Origin: Saxidomus purpurata
Lineage: Eukaryota > Mollusca > Bivalvia > Venerida > Veneridae
Assembly (NCBI GenBank): GCA_022818135.1
Contig: JAFMSR010000010.1
Coordinates: 30,901,770-30,965,769 of the forward strand
Length of the DNA stretch: 64,000 nucleotides
Reading direction: 5' to 3'
The notes beneath the pieces are model-generated. The model ran no database searches and was not told the DNA's origin. It was given only the letters and a program-made list of their open reading frames with translations. A program made the translations under genes and the position numbers. Below, piece by piece: positions 33,719-45,921 of this stretch (its first letter is position 1; each line of letters starts with the position of its first letter).

Positions 33719-36618
33719 ATTAGGACCGATTACATAATGGACTGCTTGGCAAAACACCAGAACAAACATACACACTACTGAAAACACAAACTTTTACGGA
33801 GTGTTAATGCCGCCCGGCAATCACTCGAACCCACACACCCACACGGTCGTACCAAAAGACCAAGGGGAAGTATGATGTAGTACACGGACTGCGCAAGTGT
33901 AGATCGACTAAAAACCGTATCTTACCCTTTATTTGGGACTCCCACCTTAACGAAATAATGCGTAACTCGCAATGGGGGAAACACGGTACTTGGACTCTGC
34001 AGGAGCATGGTGCGCGGAATGCATGGTGCTAGCCCTGAGCTCTAGGACCCTATATACAGAACACAGCACACAACTCACACAACTCTATATTTGATAAAAG
34101 TACATAGGGGTAGATATGGCAAGTCTATTATAGATTGTAGATATGTTATTTCGTAGATTAGATTAGAATAGCCAAGCCAGTATCGCATTTTAGTGACATA
34201 AAACAAATATTTCCACACTAAGAAACCCCTAACACACTCTCTGTAAACCAGGGGTGTCCTGTAATTTACCTTTAAGCAGTTTAGTATACTTAATTATACA
34301 TGTATATATGTTAACAAGAATGAGCTTCCGGTACAGAAAGGTCAAGGACATCAAACCCCCACCTCAGGTGAATCTTTGAGACAAAACACATATCTAAAAC
34401 ACTGAATTCATATACCTCCGGACAACATGAAAATTTTATAACAAAAAACTTTAGAACTAGATAAGGGCTACCCAACACCCTAGCCATAACTATAAAGCAC
34501 GATTTAGTAAAGATTTGAAATGAAAATAGAAAAGATTGAAAACATTAGACAATTTTATTACAGATAATTTATTCCGCGATTTTCCAAAATTTTGTAGCAT
34601 AAAAGACAATTTATAAAGGATACAAAACATTGACAGTTTATATTTCGACCAAATTATATTTAGAATAACAAGGACCAAAGATATAACACAAAAAAACGTA
34701 AGAAAAAAGCTTTATTTAAACAAAATCGACAAAAAATCCTTTTTTCTTTATCTAAATATATAAAAAACACATGTATAGAATAATTACTACAAATACCTAT
34801 CACGTGACAAACCCGGTATAAAGCCGACATCTTGACATGTGACGGAAGCTCAGTAGATTAGATAGTTATTAGTCATTTTATAGAAATATGTGAAATTAAC
34901 AAATTTTTACTTTTCAGCGGTTCTAGTGTCTGAGTAAGAAATTTGATACCTACATAGGAAAAAATAGTGTCTGTGGCGACATACCATTATAACCCACGCA
35001 TATACAAACCCCTGGTGATTACAAAAACAAACATACAACTAATAAATGTCCAAAATAATCACCAGGACAATGACTGGAAAAACGTAGAAAATAAAAATAA
35101 TCACAATTAATGACTGCTTAAACAAGAAAATGCATACTTAATGCCCATATAAAAAGTCATAACTAACCAAAAACAGTGATTGATCCTATAACTAGATACC
35201 CCAGACATTGCAGAAAATGCATAAAACACTACTAATTTCCTAAATGGAAGCAGTAATCTACTGTCAAAAAATAGCCGGATCCAAAAAAGCCAAACGCGCA
35301 CCTGTTATAACTCCATCCGGTTCGTGCGCACTAAAAGTCGCAGTAGGTCACCCAAAACCAACAAGTAGGTCAGGTCAAGTAGTACGAACAGCAATGTTAA
35401 TCTTGAAAAGCATATCTAACTTTCGCAATTATATTTTCGAACCAATAAAGATGTGTAATATAAGATCAAAACTACATTAAGAACAATCTTACTCAGGCAC
35501 GAAAAACCCAATCACTCACAACAAAGAAGATGTGAAAAGTACTGGTTAGTCAACCAGGATCAGGAATAGTAGTTCACCAGCATCTGTCCGAGGACCGAAT
35601 CGCCGATCATGCAAATCATGATCTACACTTACTTCTTTTATTATTTATAAGTAAAAAATAAAACAGATTAACAGATTAAAATTAAAATTTCCTTTTGAAA
35701 CAATTAAAAAGAATTTCTCACCAAAATTCCACAAAATTTGAATAAAATTTCTATTTTACGAACTCATGATCTACAGCAACATTCATATATTTAAAGACAA
35801 ATTTTGGCATTTTATCTAATTTATGATACAAATGATTCAAATAATTACATTAATGACTGTGCTTTTTCAACAGTAGTAGACCGAACTGGCGGCCATTAGC
35901 ACCCTGCTGATTGGTTAATCATTTTTGTCTCTCCTGGCTCCGATTTTTGCTTCTAGCTCCGGTAGTAAACAACCAACTAGTACAAGTCTCTTTATAATTT
36001 TCTATTGTACACCATTATAATTAAAGAAGTAAAGTTAACAAGTAGCCTGTGCGGTTGCTGGCTTATTTGGGTTTTAAGGGGTTTTTATATTTTCAAAATT
36101 TCAGAGTAGAAACATAAGTCAAACTTTCATGCATACTTTTTAACTTGTTCAAATAAGTAAAACCATCTTTTCGGACAACATTTTATTCTATCATTCAGGA
36201 CAATTAAAATCTTTATCATCACAAAAGCTAAGCAAAATAAAAATAGGATAACACTTTATTAAAGGGGATTTTTACTTTACAAAACAAACACATATAACAT
36301 CTAGTATCAAAATTTTCTAAAAACTGTTAGGCTACCACGATCCAGACATACAAACTAGGTCAATCACACTTAGATCTCATTGGTCGCCGTGATTGGCCTA
36401 CTATTTGGTAACCAATCAAATACAAACTTTGGCTATACTGGCTGGAAATTGCAGTCAGGTAAATTTCTCCTATTTTCTGGCTTCAAAATTTTATTTTTTA
36501 GGCATGACGGGAGACATGCCGGGGTCTCATCCAAATATCAAGCTAACATAAGTGCTCTTTTGGACGGACCTTGATAAAATTCTCATCAAATCAAATCAAA
36601 TCAAATGGAGCGGGGAAG

Positions 36619-37380
36619 TCGAACTGTTGTCAAAGACGGTACTACTTCCATTTCTTTACTTTTTTGTTATGTCGTGGATACAAGTACATTTTTCGTACTT
36701 GGTAGCCGCTGGGGATTTCTGGTATATTTATGTACAGAGTTCATTAAATAAATGATGTAGAAAGAATTTGTTTTTCATTTGAGTAAAGAATTCCATTCTC
36801 TGTGGAATTAGTATTTCCATATTTACAAGAGACTTTTAATAAAAACCCCTTCACGGCCGTTACACATGCAAGGGGCTAATAAGTGTTGAAATAAGTTGAG
36901 CATGTTACTGAGTAAATACTTAAATATTTTCGTGAAACCGGGGCCAGGAGTTATAGATATGGATTATTCATTATACAATCATCATGATGTTCTTTTCATT
37001 TGGATTTATTAATCTTAAAAAACTGAACCTTTTATACTGTATTTGTTTTTAAATTACTTCTATTTACTTTGTCTTGCAGTAGACAGTGTTATATATACCA
37101 CAGTAATGGAAATAAATGTTTTCAATCACAACAGTTTTGCATGATATTTGTATTTAAATATATGTTGTACAGTTTGTATGTTTGCAGCTTCAGAATTAAT
37201 TAAATGATTTAGATCTGTGATGCAATATTTTCTAGATTTATACAGATTTTATACTTTAGTGATACTTCTTTAACTTGTTATTTTAAAACTACACTTTTTC
37301 AGATTTTTGGGAAATAGCGTTGAAAGTTATGATGATATCTTATCACAAATAATTTTGTAAATGTTCAGAGAAGTGTTTTT
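36619..37380. other. Non-coding DNA, in part homologous to unit B 60875-61340
   Basis: The first ~300 bp are unique to unit A. From about 36930 the sequence follows unit B (CATCATGATGTTC, GTAGACAGTGTTATATATAC, CTTCTATTTACTTTGTCT). It may be distal 3' untranslated or intergenic sequence; no frame is conserved. Confidence 0.5.
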
Positions 37381-38446
37381 TTATGCCCCCGAAGGGAGGC
37401 ATATTAAAATCGCACCGTCCATCTGTCCGTCTGTCTGTCTGTCCGTCCGTCTGTGCGTCCCCACTTACAATTCGTGTCCGGACTGTAACTCTGTCATGCA
37501 TTGAAGGATTTTAAAATAACTTGGCACACATGTCTAGCACATCAAGACGACGTGTCACGTGCAAGACCCACATCCCTACCTCAAAGGTCAAGGTCACACT
37601 TGGAGTATGTAGGTTATGGAATCCTCTATTCGTGTCCGGACTGTAACTTTGTCATGCATTAAAGGATTTTAAAATAACTTGGCACAAATGTCTAGCACAT
37701 CAAGACGACGTGTCGCGTACAAGACCCACGTCCCTAGCTCAAAGGTCAAGGTCATACTTAGAGTTTGAAGGTAATGGATTCCTCTATATATGCATATATG
37801 CACACATTCGTGTCCGGACTGTAACTTTGTCATGCATTGAAGGATTTTAAAATAACTTGGCACAAATGTCTAGCACATCAAGATGACGTGTCGTGTACAA
37901 GACCGACGTCCCTAGCTCAAAGGTCAAGGTCATACTTAGAGTTTGAAGGTAATGGATTCCTCTATATATGCATATATGCACACATTCGTGTCCGGACTGT
38001 AACTTTGTCATGCATTGAAGGATTTTAAAATAATTTGGCACAAATGTCTAGCACATCAAGATGACGTGTCGCGTGCAAGACCCACATCCCTACCACAAAT
38101 GTCAAGGTCACACTTTGAGTTTATAGGTAATGGAATCCAGTATATATGCATACATTTGTGTCCGGACTATAAATTTATCATGCTTTGAAGGATTTTAAAA
38201 TAACTTGGCACAAATGTCTAGCACATCAAGCGGATGTGTCGCGTGCAAGACCCAAGTCCCTACCTCAAAGTGCAAGGTCACACTTAGTGTTTAAAGTAAT
38301 GAAAAACTGTATGCATGGTTACTCTGTCATGCATGGAAGGATTTTAAAATTACATAGCACATTTATTGAGCACATGGAGAGGACACAGACTGTGAGGCAC
38401 CTCTTTCGGGGGCATTCGTCACTTGTGAGGGACAGCTCTTGTTTAT
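37381..38446. mobile_element. Pearl-like element, ~175-bp core, complete
   Basis: The head TTATGCCCCCGAAGGGAGGCATA is followed by GTCC/GTCT repeats (37425-37460) and five to six core units marked by TTCGTGTCCGGACTGTAAC near 37471, 37629, 37807, 37985 and 38155. The end CTTTCGGGGGCA ... GACAGCTCTTGTT shows subterminal inverse symmetry with the head. AGAGAAGTGTT stands on both sides (37370-37380 and 38482-38492). Unit B is empty here. Confidence 0.75.
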
Positions 38447-39568
38447 TTATACTTATTTATCTTTTTAAAAAAGAAAAGAAGAGAAGTGTTGTTAATGACA
38501 GAGTCCTCAAATTTGGAAATCCTGTTACGCGAGAAATGCATAACGCACATTTTCACATGCTAGATCTGTAAAGAAATAATAGAGCTGTATGCTATTGTCA
38601 CTATTAATTTCGTGTCCATTATTCTGAGACAGTCGAGGAACAGAATCTATTTACTTACTTTGTACATGTGTACACCATGTACATAAAAATGAAATAATTG
38701 ATTTATAAAATTATGTTAATTAAATAATCAGTCATAAGTAATTGCGTATCAGTTGAGGTGTTTGCATTAAGGTTTTAATATATGTGGTAATACAATGTGT
38801 ATTGTTGGATTCTGTAACCAACAGCTTCATGTTTCACCTGACTCAACATGTCTTACTGTGCTTTTCTTTGCAGCGGAAGTATATATTGTAAAAACAAGCC
38901 AATGTTCTTCAGAAGCATTTAATGCAAAGTAAACTTTGTTGATACTTTAATATATGAAATAAGTCTATAACAACAAAACATTTTGTAAATGATCTGTTAG
39001 CAAATACAGTTTTTGGTTGTGAATAATGATATTATTTATGAAATGAGTAGTGGCATTAACTGTGCAGACAATGGTCAAACTGTACAAATATGCAGGACAC
39101 ACAGTCCAACAATAATTTGTACTGTCTATAAAGTCGGAATCAACTTGTTCTGTCTGGAAAGGAATTTGGCATTGTTAATAGCCCACCACTCTGTTACACA
39201 GAGGAGAGTAAGAGTGAAGGGGGTTAGGTGTGGGCTGCTCAACCTAAAGGTTCTAGGCTTAACTATTCAACGGTTTAGAAGGCAGAAAATAGAATATTAC
39301 CGTGTTCAAAATGCAACGACCTGCCGACTATTTATTGATATTTACATCGCGGATTACTACCCGCGACGCTCATTGATAAAGATTTTTTGTTAAAAACTGT
39401 AGTCTACAACTATTATTGCTAGAATCCTGATACTACGAACACGATTTCCTCGTGCATGAATAATGAATTTTCATGGGTTAATTCATCCATGTTATAATAA
39501 ATTGAAATTCGCACTGCCAGATTAAAGAAATCCACCCCCAACAAAAATGGTAACGGGATATTTAAGAA
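38447..39568. other. Non-coding DNA homologous to unit B 61500-62720
   Basis: Strongly alike to B over GAGTCCTCAAATTT-GAAATCCTG, AGTAATTGCGTATCAGTTGAGGTGTTTGCATTAA and GGTTGTGAATAATGATATTATTTATGAAA. No open frame is shared by both units. Confidence 0.5.
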
Positions 39569-39952
39569 ATAATAAATGTGTCCCTGTATTTTATCGTTTA
39601 ATAAAATACAGTCAGGAATTCGGATGTGTAGTAATTAAATCACGAGTGCGTAGCACGAGTGATTTAATTTTTCGCATCCGAATGGCTGACTGTATTTTAT
39701 TAAACGATAAAATACAGAGATGCATTTATTATTTCGATTCTAACACGAAATAGTCTTTGAAAAATACCACGAACTATGTTCGACGCGTAGCAACATTCCC
39801 TAGTCACTTACAAGCACGGAATGCGATTGGACGCTTCGATATTTACCCCTCGTTTTGCACGTGGAAAACATGATCTGTATTTTATCGTTAAATAATGTAT
39901 AGCTTCTTTCCCTCTGTATCTATATACGAAAAATTGCGGATCGTGTTAGAAT
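39569..39952. mobile_element. Palindrome-headed MITE, copy 3
   Basis: Arms of about 80 bp centred near 39648 share CTGTATTTTATCGTTTAA and its reverse complement. A tail follows, bounded by ATTCTAACACGA (39737-39748) and TCGTGTTAGAAT (39941-39952). The architecture matches the 1116-1824 pair but the sequence is diverged, so this is a related subfamily. It is absent from the corresponding part of unit B. Confidence 0.65.
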
Positions 39953-40146
39953 TTCTATTATAAATTGGAAGTATTTGCATGAAAAAGCACATTCTCATCT
40001 TTGTCTAATCTGTATGGGCTACAAATATGCAACAAAATACAGTTTTATTACAGTTAGCATACTTAAATATTGGTATAATAGTAAACTGGATATGTTAATG
40101 AAGATCTTCATCTCTGTCCAATATTTCATTATCATCTGTATGGGCT

Positions 40147-41353
40147 CAAAGGGGTCTGTAACATTGTCTACTCGTTTGTTAACATTACATGTATATAATA
40201 AGTACAAGGGAAAGAACTGCCACGCTCATACGGATTAATATCACATCGTTTGATTTATTGTTACTTGAAAAAGAACCGTTATACAACGCTCAAATATGCC
40301 TCAGTTTGCTGATAAGACAATTAACTTTCCAAAAATTGTACTTTATGTACTCAAAGTGTAGCAACAATACACAGATTTGTTTTATTTCTCACAAATCATG
40401 CGTTTTTCCGTAGGTTTTAAACGAAGTCGTAAAACAAAAACAAACGGGGTTTTGTGAAAGCATTCGCTGTATTGCATGAATACTGAAGGAAGCGGGCAAC
40501 TCTGAATGCACATTTTAAGAACAACAGTAATCTCACCGAATGCATGCAATATTCTGCCGCTATCGTCTCCAACAATTCTTTAATCTGACGTTCCGTCGTT
40601 TGTTTGTAAATTTATTTCTCTATGTGCCATGATGTATCACGTGACAAAAACAGAACTGCGTATTAAAAAAGATGTTCCGATTGGATGGCGAAAATTTTGT
40701 TTGGTTCTGGCTTTGTGTACGCACGGGTATAAAGTGAACGCTAAGGATAGTGGTGCCAGAAAATATCAACAACGTCATATGATATTTTCGTAGGTGTTTC
40801 ACCTAAGGTATTTTTATCAACCAATCAAATTTGTCATTACACAAAATTACGTATGTAATGACAATAATGGAGAACTTCTTCAACTTTTATCACTGTCAAC
40901 AAATATAATTGTAGACTTTTACATCGTATGAGGCGATAGCGGCGGAATATTGCATGCAATCGGTGCGTTTACTGTTATTTTATAAATGTGCATTTACATT
41001 AGGCCCGGTTCCTTCATTATTTATCAATACTGCGAATGTTTTCGCTAAACCTCGTTTGTTTTGGTTTTACGACTTCGTTTAAAACCAACGGAAAAACGCA
41101 TGATTTGTGAGAAATAAAAGAAACCTGTGTGTTATAGCTCAAGTAAGGGTAGACTAAGTATACATGTTTTGAAAGTTTAATGTCTAATGGACAAAGCCAG
41201 GTATGTTAGAGCGTTGTATATCGATTCTGTTGCAAGTAACAATATATGAAACGATATGATAGTAAGCCCTATGCTAGTCACAGTTCTTTCCCTTGTACTT
41301 ATTATATACATGTAATGTTAACAAACGAGTAGACAATGTTACAGACCCCTTTG
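40147..41353. mobile_element. hAT-like non-autonomous element with long inverted repeats
   Basis: The ends are CAAAGGGGTCTGTAAC and its exact complement. The outer ~73 bp pair perfectly, and the arms continue imperfectly to about 40575 and from about 40928. An exact 8-bp direct repeat, TATGGGCT, flanks it (40139-40146 and 41354-41361). Eight-base duplications and CA-starting ends fit the hAT superfamily. The ~350-bp centre has no transposase. Confidence 0.85.
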
Positions 41354-41361
41354 TATGGGCT

Positions 41362-42325
41362 ACAAATATGAAACAACTTACACTACAATATTCACTTCAG
41401 CATTTACCTGATGGCATTGGTGATTGTGATATACTTTATTAATAGCAAGAAACTTTAATTACCTGCCAAACTGTAATGGGAAGTACTTAGATCCTGAGAT
41501 TCTACAGTACAGTTTATCACCTGTTGGTTACTCGCCATAAAAGTAAGGTACCCCTACCTGCACTATCTGAAATCAGTGAGAAATACTCAGCAAACATCGT
41601 AAATAAAACCAGAGATCATAAACTTTTCTTCTAAGACCATTCTATGGCTGTTTGACCTATGAGTGGCTAGAACTGAGTCTGGTCAGAAACTATCCAATCT
41701 GAGGTCGCAGATCTGTGACTGGGATCTGAAGATTTATTAAGTCTGCTACTAAAGATAATTTTCAAGGTAGGGCAAGTATACTTGTTTAAGCTTACTTAAA
41801 TCGGCTGGAGTTACTAGTATGCAAAAGAATTGAATGTTTAACCATGATGTGATGAGCAGATAATTGAAAGGCAAGAAAGCAGAAAAACAAACACACATAG
41901 TGCTTAATTCGTGCAGTAACCATATCTCTAAGCGTCTTTTCATTTAAATACCCTCAATGATGTAAGCCACACGTATTTACCAAGATACACATAAGAAGGT
42001 ACCTGTCTGATATCTAAATGTACAGGACATTGAGTTCAACTGAATCACCCTTGCCGGCACATTCCATAAATGTATCTTTTATTTCCTGAATACTGTCTTG
42101 AAGAATGTGCATAGCCTGAAATATCAACATTCAAAAATTAAATCGAGAATATTTCCAACTTAATAGTTTAATCCAAACTTCAAGGCTACATTTCATGGGA
42201 TAGGTGTAAAACAGATATATTTCAATTAAGGTCGTGCATTCGAATCGCAAAAGGAACAAAAACATTGATGGTGTTTAGTCGGTTTCCATAGTGATAAAAG
42301 CGGTTGATTTGAATTCGGTTTTTTA
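41362..42325. other. Non-coding DNA homologous to unit B 62925-63870
   Basis: Both units share TTCACTTCAGCATTTACCTGATGGCATT, CAGTTTATC-CCTGTTGGTAACTCG-CAT and AGGTACCTGTCTGATATCT. No coding frame is held in common. Confidence 0.5.
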
Positions 42326-42368
42326 GCTCGACTATTCGAAGAATAAGGAGATTATTGCACTCGCCCCA

Positions 42369-42403
<35 letters not shown>

Positions 42404-43600
42404 TGCGTTGGTTAAAGTTTTTTAAAAAGTCAAATATCTTGAATACTATCAAAGGTATTGACTTGAAACTCAAACTATATGTTTACCATCAACATCTACA
42501 CTTGAGGAAACAATCCCCATAACTCTGTTTTGATTTTTGACAGATTTATGTCCCTTTTTTTACTTATAATTTTTTGTTAAAGATTTTTATAAATTCAAAT
42601 ATCTTGAATACTATCAAAGGTATTGACTTGAAACTCAAAGTATGTGTCTACCATGAATATATACACCTGAGGAAACAATCCCCATAACTCTATTTTGATT
42701 TTTGACAGATTTATGCCCCTTTTTTTACTTATAATTTTTTGTTAAAGATTTTTATAAATTCAAATATCTTGAATACTATCAAAGGTATTGACTTGAAACT
42801 CAAAATATATGTTTACCATCAATATTTACACTAGAGGAAACAATCCCCATAACTCTGTTTTGATTTTTGACAGATTTATGCCCCTTTTTAACTTAGAATT
42901 TTTGGTAAAAGATTTTATAAAGTCAAATATTTTGAATTCTTTCAAAGATATCGAATTGAAACTCAAATTATGTGTCCACCATTAACATCTTCACTTGAGG
43001 AAACAATCCCCATAACTCTGTTTTGATTTTTGTTAGATTTAACTTAGAATTTTTAGTTAATGATTTTTATAGAGTCAAATATCTTGAATACTATCAAACA
43101 TATTGACTTGAAACTTAAAAGGTATGTTTACTATCAACATCTTCACCTATGTGTTTGATTTTTGACATATTTATGCCCCTTTTTAACTTAGATGTTTGTC
43201 ACACTTTTTACCAGACTATTATATGGAAATACTCAAAATGGCTTACTTTTGAAATGTCATAGAATAGTTATGCAGCATGCAGTGGTCATGCTTTTTCAAT
43301 TTTATACACATCAATTTTGAAATGTTACAAAGTTATTCATGATGAAATATACAAGGTCATGTATTTCTTTGAAATTATCCCCCCCCCCCCTCCCTTCTCC
43401 CCCAAGTTGGCTTACAGAATCCAGGGTAAGGCTTTGCACGTAATGACGTACATTTACAAAGGTCTTTGAACAAGTTTCATATCTTTTACCTTAATTCTTA
43501 TAGACAGTTACCCAAATACACCTGTTCTTAGACAAAAAAAACTATTTTACCGACAAGCTTTCGAATAGTCGAGCGTGCTGTCATGAGACAGCTCTTGTTT
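42326..43600. mobile_element. Pearl-like element with TIR-like ends and ~165-bp core
   Basis: It begins GCTCGACTATTCGAAG and closes CTTTCGAATAGTCGAGC (43556-43573), followed by ...GACAGCTCTTGTT. A (GTCGGC)n run (42372-42405) precedes five core units marked by CAAATATCTTGAATACTATC near 42431, 42596, 42761, 42924 and 43075. Unit B has the plain flanks (TTGATTTAAACT / TTAAAATCTCCATG), so the insertion is specific to A. Confidence 0.8.
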
Positions 43601-44040
43601 TAAATTACTTTTAAAATCTCCATGCAGTTTGCATTACTTTATTTCTGGTGTAAAATACCTTACTTGTAGTTGTAAATGCTGAGTTCTAAAGTTTCTTTCA
43701 AAGAAAACAACTGCTTTCTCCTGTTTCTTCATGCATTTCTTTATTGCCTTTTTGTATGTGATGAAAGTTAAGGAATTCAGAAAGTTGGTTTAAGTATTGG
43801 ATAAGGATGTTTCAGTATTAATTTTACTTTCAAATACATTTTTGTATTTCGAAATGACACTTACTTTTGATGATTTTTTTACCAATTTTATATTTTCACC
43901 ATTTCTGAAGACAGACACATCCGCACAAGTTAGTAACAAGGAATACATATACATTTTTTGTATGTAAATTGGTTTTATTTCAGCTTTTAACTTCAATTTT
44001 CTTCTCAATCTTTAGCAGTATAACTTTTAAAGTTACCAGT

Positions 44041-44157
44041 AATGTTGTTGTTTGCGTTTAGCGCCAGTTCCAACCGTATATCGGTCATTTTTACGGGCGG
44101 ACAGTTTACATAATCATTCTTCCTGGAAAGAACCAGTACTAGACCCTATCCGCCGTA
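44041..44157 (-). mobile_element. 3' part of the same SINE, minus strand
   Basis: Read on the minus strand this segment gives CTGTCCGCCCGTAAAAATGACC, GGTTGGAA and an AAC-rich tail, in the order seen at 3330-3420. Its 5' part is cut off exactly where the long-inverted-repeat element begins at 44158. Confidence 0.65.
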
Positions 44158-44866
44158 TGGAACAGTTTTGATGCAAAAATTACACTGAGCCTTCTGACAT
44201 CCCATCTTGCATTGTTACGTGTGTATTTGTCCATCTGGTATTACATGTTTCTTTTTGATATGCTCTATGCTTTAAACTGGAGAAATGATTACTGTAATTG
44301 TCTAAATGGCAAGTGCCATTGTGCAATTGATTTGTGCCTACTTATAATTGACTACTGCATCGTGCAACTTTTAGTTGCCTTCCATTAATTGCTTAATGAT
44401 AATTGCCTACGTTAAACTGAAAAGTACATACGCATTAATTAATACTAAGTGTCTATGTGTTCATACGCTTTGTGATTACGTTTACTTTCATTGACTACTG
44501 TGTTTGTGTATATATCTATACATAATAGCAGTAAGCATAATGACGAATGCAACTTGTAAGAATGAAATAGAAAGGGAACCAATAATACTTATACCCTGCG
44601 ACTGCATAAATCAACCAAAACGGGCACCAATAATACTGGTACCCTTTTAAACCGCGAACGAGAACTCTTACGAATATTTCTTTTGCCATTGGTATGAAGT
44701 CTGGAGTAACTACCCCTACCATTATGTTAGTAAACTTAAGTAAATATGTTACAATTCACATTTGACATAACTGATAAATCTATTAGCTAAAATAAATAAT
44801 CGCTTATATTCGGACAGTCATGTAAATATTTCGTCGTTTTGAGCTATTTTTGTGTTTGGGCACAAA

Positions 44867-45427
44867 CTAAAGGCTGTACGTACAGTTTAGATGTAAGGAG
44901 ATGTATCTCATACAGGAAGATATATATGAGCCGCGCCAAGCAAAAAAGGTCCTTATCGTAATTTGCGCGTAATCGAAAAATATGATGTGCTCCGGGGCTG
45001 GGGTGTACTCCCCCTGATTAATAGGAGCTTTGGTGTCATCCTGATTAATGGGAGCTGGGATGTATTCCTCATTAATAGGAGCTAGGCTGTGCTCCCCCTG
45101 AGTAATAGGGGCTGGGAAGTAATCCCCCTCATTAATATGAGCTTTGGTGTCATCATGATTAATGGGAGCTGGGGTGTAATCTCCCTCATTAATAGGAGCT
45201 GAGATATGCTCCCCTTGATTAATAGGGGCTGGGATGTATTTTCCCCGATCAACAGAAGCTTTGGTGCCCTCCCTCTGATAAATACTAGTGACCGGGATGA
45301 ACTTCCTTTGACTGCCACCCCCAGCCCCTGCTACCCCTCCTGAACGTACTGGCGGCACCATAGACTGGATATCATTTCCTTCAGAGAAGGTCATGGGTTG
45401 TGTTTGATCGGCATTAAGTGTCCCCAA
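44867..45427 (-). CDS. Unknown protein with ~10-residue PAPIN tandem repeats
   Basis: I do not recognise this 186-residue frame. Residues 1-45 are Gly/Ser/Pro-rich (GGVAGAGGGSQR). From about 55 to 140 there are about nine units of the form G-E/D-Y/H-x-P-A-P-I-N-Q/E, two of them in a DDTKAPIN variant. A ~45-residue tail without repeats follows. No signal peptide or membrane segment is evident. On the upstream side the adjacent frame (45576-45391) also reads as Pro/Gly/Ser-rich protein, and further open pieces go back to about 45740, so the original coding region may be longer and is now frameshifted. It may be a host gene fragment taken up by the surrounding element, or a chance frame over a minisatellite. 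Confidence 0.4.
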   Translation of the reverse strand: MGTLNADQTQPMTFSEGNDIQSMVPPVRSGGVAGAGGGSQRKFIPVTSIYQREGTKASVDRGKYIPAPINQGEHISAPINEGDYTPAPINHDDTKAHINEGDYFPAPITQGEHSLAPINEEYIPAPINQDDTKAPINQGEYTPAPEHIIFFDYAQITIRTFFAWRGSYISSCMRYISLHLNCTYSL

Positions 45428-45921
45428 CCTCTGGCGACACCCTGGTCTGACCCTGTGTGTTTTCCCTGGGATGAGGTAAGTGACACTTGAGCAGACCCAT
45501 GCAGAGGGGTGCCACAGGGATCAGCTTGATGAACATCTGACAATGCAATGTTTGACAGGGGTTGGCCCCTCAACATGTTGATAAGCCGCGGTAAAAACTT
45601 GATTCTCCCAGGGTGTCAAATCATACCCCGAGGCGGGGGCATCCCAAATTCCCCCGTGTCTCAATCACCCGATCGACCCCCTTGGGAGCTGATGTCTCCC
45701 CATCCCCTCCAAAACTGACATGCTTACGCCTCAACCCCCTGGCTATTTATTTAAGCGAATAGATTAATCGGTTATGTTAAATGTGAATTATATAATACAT
45801 TTACTAAAAACTATATACCTGTTTACAAACTCACTTCTTTTTTCGTCTGTTATCGGCGTGATAGTGGGGTAGTTGCTCCCTTTTTCGTCTGTAATCAGCG
45901 TGATAGTGGGGTAGTTGCTCC

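Larger units (their letters stand above)
29726..36606 (+). mobile_element. I-type LINE insertion (EN-RT-RNase H) with 13-bp target duplication
   Basis: The sequence TGGAGCGGGGAAG occurs at 29713-29725 and again at 36606-36618, immediately after a (TCAAA)n tail (about 36583-36605). This is the signature of target-primed insertion. The 6.9-kb insert has an ~80-bp leader, the coding block 29809-33718 and a 2.9-kb A-rich 3' stretch without coding content. No ORF1 is present, so the insert is probably truncated just 5' of ORF2. The 34-36.5 kb part could include another unrecognised element. Confidence 0.75.
1070..43740. repeat. Segmental duplication unit A (contains Wntless copy 1)
   Basis: Blocks of unit A recur in the same order and strand in unit B: 1070-1115 with 47655-47690; 1826-2367 with 47697-48200; the Wntless exons and intron edges; 27049-29200 with 58669-60640; 36930-37375 with 60875-61340; 38485-39190 with 61335-62040; 41377-42330 with 62925-63870; 43605-43740 with 63885-64000. 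Matching exons differ at roughly 2-5 % of bases by eye. Segments present only in A are nearly all recognisable insertions. The left edge near 1070 is approximate. Confidence 0.85.

Noticed and set aside
42222..42473. Minus-strand frame with a run of arginines
   Set aside because: It is a translation of the (GTCGGC)n head of a pearl-like element; no protein signal outside the repeat.
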